Shown: one piece after another, positions 62,642 to 64,000 of the stretch
How the letters are laid out: each line of letters begins with the position of its first letter
Position numbering within the stretch: the stretch's first letter is position 1
Assembly: GCA_963070105.1 (NCBI GenBank)
Contig: OY718803.1
Span: forward strand, 6,120,507-6,184,506
DNA from: Litomosoides sigmodontis
Taxonomy: Eukaryota; Nematoda; Chromadorea; Rhabditida; Onchocercidae
Length of the DNA: 64,000 nucleotides
Reading direction: 5' to 3'
Notes under the pieces: model-generated
The model's database searches: none
What the model saw: the letters and a program-made list of their open reading frames with translations, nothing else
What the model was told of the DNA's origin: nothing
Position numbers and translations under genes: made by a program

Positions 62642-64000
62642 TTCATTGGTTTTTTTAAACACAGGTGAACATAATGAGATCTGAATCAAGAACTTTTGAA
62701 CTCCCAATGAAAAGTGATGGTGGAAAGCAGTGGAAAGTGGTTGTAGAAACAAAAGTGGAAAATATGCGACGACTTATTTACCTTCATTCTATTGTGCAGG
62801 TACGAGTTTGTCAATCTTGTCAAGCTCATAACAGGACCGTGAGTTCATAGGAACTACTGTATCAGGTTTCAGGCTAATAAGGAATTTCCTAGTCTATCAA
62901 AAAACCTTTTTGCTGCACGCATTTTCAGAGAATAATATTAGCAGTTAAGAACTGTTATGCTTTTTATGATATGTAAATTAGCTAAACTGGGAAGTAGTTT
63001 TTTAACAGTTTCAGCTGTATGTTTTTAATTATAGTTCGTGAATCACTTGGATATGCCATTCGAGATTTATTCAATGTGTGATGGAAGGCTTGATTTTTGT
63101 GGTATAGCAGAAAGGGATGATGAACCACTTGATATTGCTCTGCCATTACTATATACAGCTACCGGCGAATTGTTTATCAGGCCTTCTCAAGATGATACGT
63201 TTGTTTTCCTTTATTTATTTTTGTGTATTTCTTAGCATTGAGCACTGCTATCTGATCAGAGTTTTTATCACTTTAGATATGAAATGAGCAATGAATCAGT
63301 TTGCTGGAATAAGTTTGAAGATAAGGTTCGATATATAGTACGATGCGATCTATCAGAAGATATGAGGCAGGGCTTGTTCATAGCTTTGGTCATTGAAGAA
63401 GTACCACTGAAGGCGGAAAGAAGCAGAGATTTGGATGACAACAGTTATATAGTGCATATCTTCTCACCTCTTACTCTTCACAACTTCTTACCTTTTTCTT
63501 TGCAACTTACTTCTCCGGTGAGCTGTTTTGAATTTTTAACATGTACTAACAGTTGACTGCAATGAAAAAAATCACTCATATTTATATTTACTGGGTCAAT
63601 ATTAGAACAAATGTCTTGGACACACAAGAAAAAACTTCATTATCCCAATCAGTGAGCTTAAGTATTGAAAAAGAAAATTGAATAGCAAACTGAATAGCTG
63701 TATAATGATCGAAATCAACACTGCTGATTTTAGGTACAGAAGGAATTAATTGGTGGCGAAGAAGTTTCACTCAATGTCATTCCAGGACAGAATATTAATT
63801 TTGAAGTATTAAATTAGTGATGTACCATCCCCAAAAATCATTTTTGTATAATTTTATCATGATTGAAATTTTACACCGTTTGTATGTCCGAAGTATTCTA
63901 TTGAAAAGTTTCTTAACAAATACAGTATTCTCAAAAAGTAGTTAAAACAGAGTATTGTCGTAATCAGGTGGATTATCGTGGAGATCTTTATGTGGCAGAG
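48383..64000 (+). CDS. vps-13: VPS13 family bridge-like lipid transfer protein (VPS13A/C type; 3' end outside window)
   Basis: Transfers lipids between membranes at contact sites. Exon ends: 48383-48482, 48673-48825, 49153-49278, 49505-49671, 49972-50173, 50440-50686, 50889-51060, 51490-51620, 51767-51899, 51978-52135, 52282-52524, 52790-53036, 53406-53611, 53838-53985, 54144-54317, 54536-54766, 55049-55144, about 55263-55471, 55744-55945, 56166-56414, 56605-56815, 56982-57081, 57300-57453, 57796-58068, 58302-58490, 58722-58797, 59232-59402, 59657-59778, 60050-60145, 60260-60424, 60580-60747, 60975-61124, 61302-61400, 61774-62037, 62309-62467, 62665-62799, 63035-63198, 63277-63517, 63734-63805, 63968 to window end. 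Together about 2,212 residues without a frame break. Chorein N-terminus [19 protein letters not shown] and [57 protein letters not shown] near residue 1,830; start of the VAB adaptor-binding region ([14 protein letters not shown]) near 2,040. About 1,000 C-terminal residues are expected beyond the window. Acceptor of exon 18 is uncertain. Confidence 0.97.
53613..53641. repeat. Short (TA)n tract at a vps-13 donor
   Basis: A TA-rich run with one CATG interruption begins right at the GTATAT donor of the exon ending 53611. Confidence 0.8.
62552..62639. repeat. Long (TA)44 microsatellite in vps-13 intron
   Basis: About 44 uninterrupted TA units fill nearly half of a 197-nt intron, ending about 25 nt before the next exon. 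Confidence 0.97.

Noticed and set aside
1..64000. tRNA, SL RNA, CRISPR arrays, transposase genes or bacterial (Wolbachia-like) inserts
   Set aside because: No tRNA-like B-box context, SL consensus, spaced repeats, transposase motifs or intronless bacterial-type gene was seen by eye. A program scan would be needed to exclude small RNAs.

Overview
The window is AT-rich eukaryotic DNA whose genes are broken into many small exons (about 70-300 nt) by introns of about 60-500 nt with GT-AG borders and TTTTCAG-like acceptors. Gene content (a zfh-2/ZFHX-type factor, a small CTLD protein, VPS13), acceptor-like sequence just before several start codons (the pattern expected of spliced-leader trans-splicing), and intron sizes well above the ~50 nt typical of Caenorhabditis suggest a parasitic nematode, most likely a filarial/spirurid clade. 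The species cannot be fixed from the sequence alone. All genes recognised lie on the + strand.

Layout. 1-6.6 kb: repeat-rich non-coding DNA with one weak two-exon candidate for a small secreted protein (5697-6136). 6.6-26.3 kb: a 28-exon zfh-2-type gene encoding at least 12 C2H2-type fingers and three homeodomains; its 5' end was not found. 26.3-29.4 kb: intergenic. 29.4-31.0 kb: a secreted Cys-rich/C-type-lectin-domain protein. 31.0-33.3 kb: intergenic, with a 25-bp perfect inverted repeat. 33.3-45.2 kb: four closely spaced co-directional genes: CCDC124 (ribosome-associated), UBL7 (ubiquitin-like plus UBA), an RPP38/L7Ae-like RNase P/MRP subunit, and a Sac2/INPP5F inositol 4-phosphatase. 45.2-48.4 kb: intergenic, with a GC-richer island and an EGR-type GC box. 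48.4-64 kb: the first 40 exons (about 2,212 residues) of a VPS13 lipid-transfer protein, cut off by the window end.

Exon chains were built by hand by matching splice phases with family conservation. For zfh-2 (from 6629 on), UBL7, CCDC124, SAC2 (from 40290 on) and VPS13 every junction keeps frame. The weakest joins are the CTLD gene's middle exon, the first exon of SAC2, the acceptor of VPS13 exon 18, and the first two RPP38-like exons. CCDC124-UBL7-RPP38-SAC2 could be one polycistronic unit (spacings about 310, 820 and 330 nt), which is an inference. SAC2 and VPS13 both act on phosphoinositide/lipid traffic of endomembranes, but nothing in the sequence shows that their adjacency is functional.
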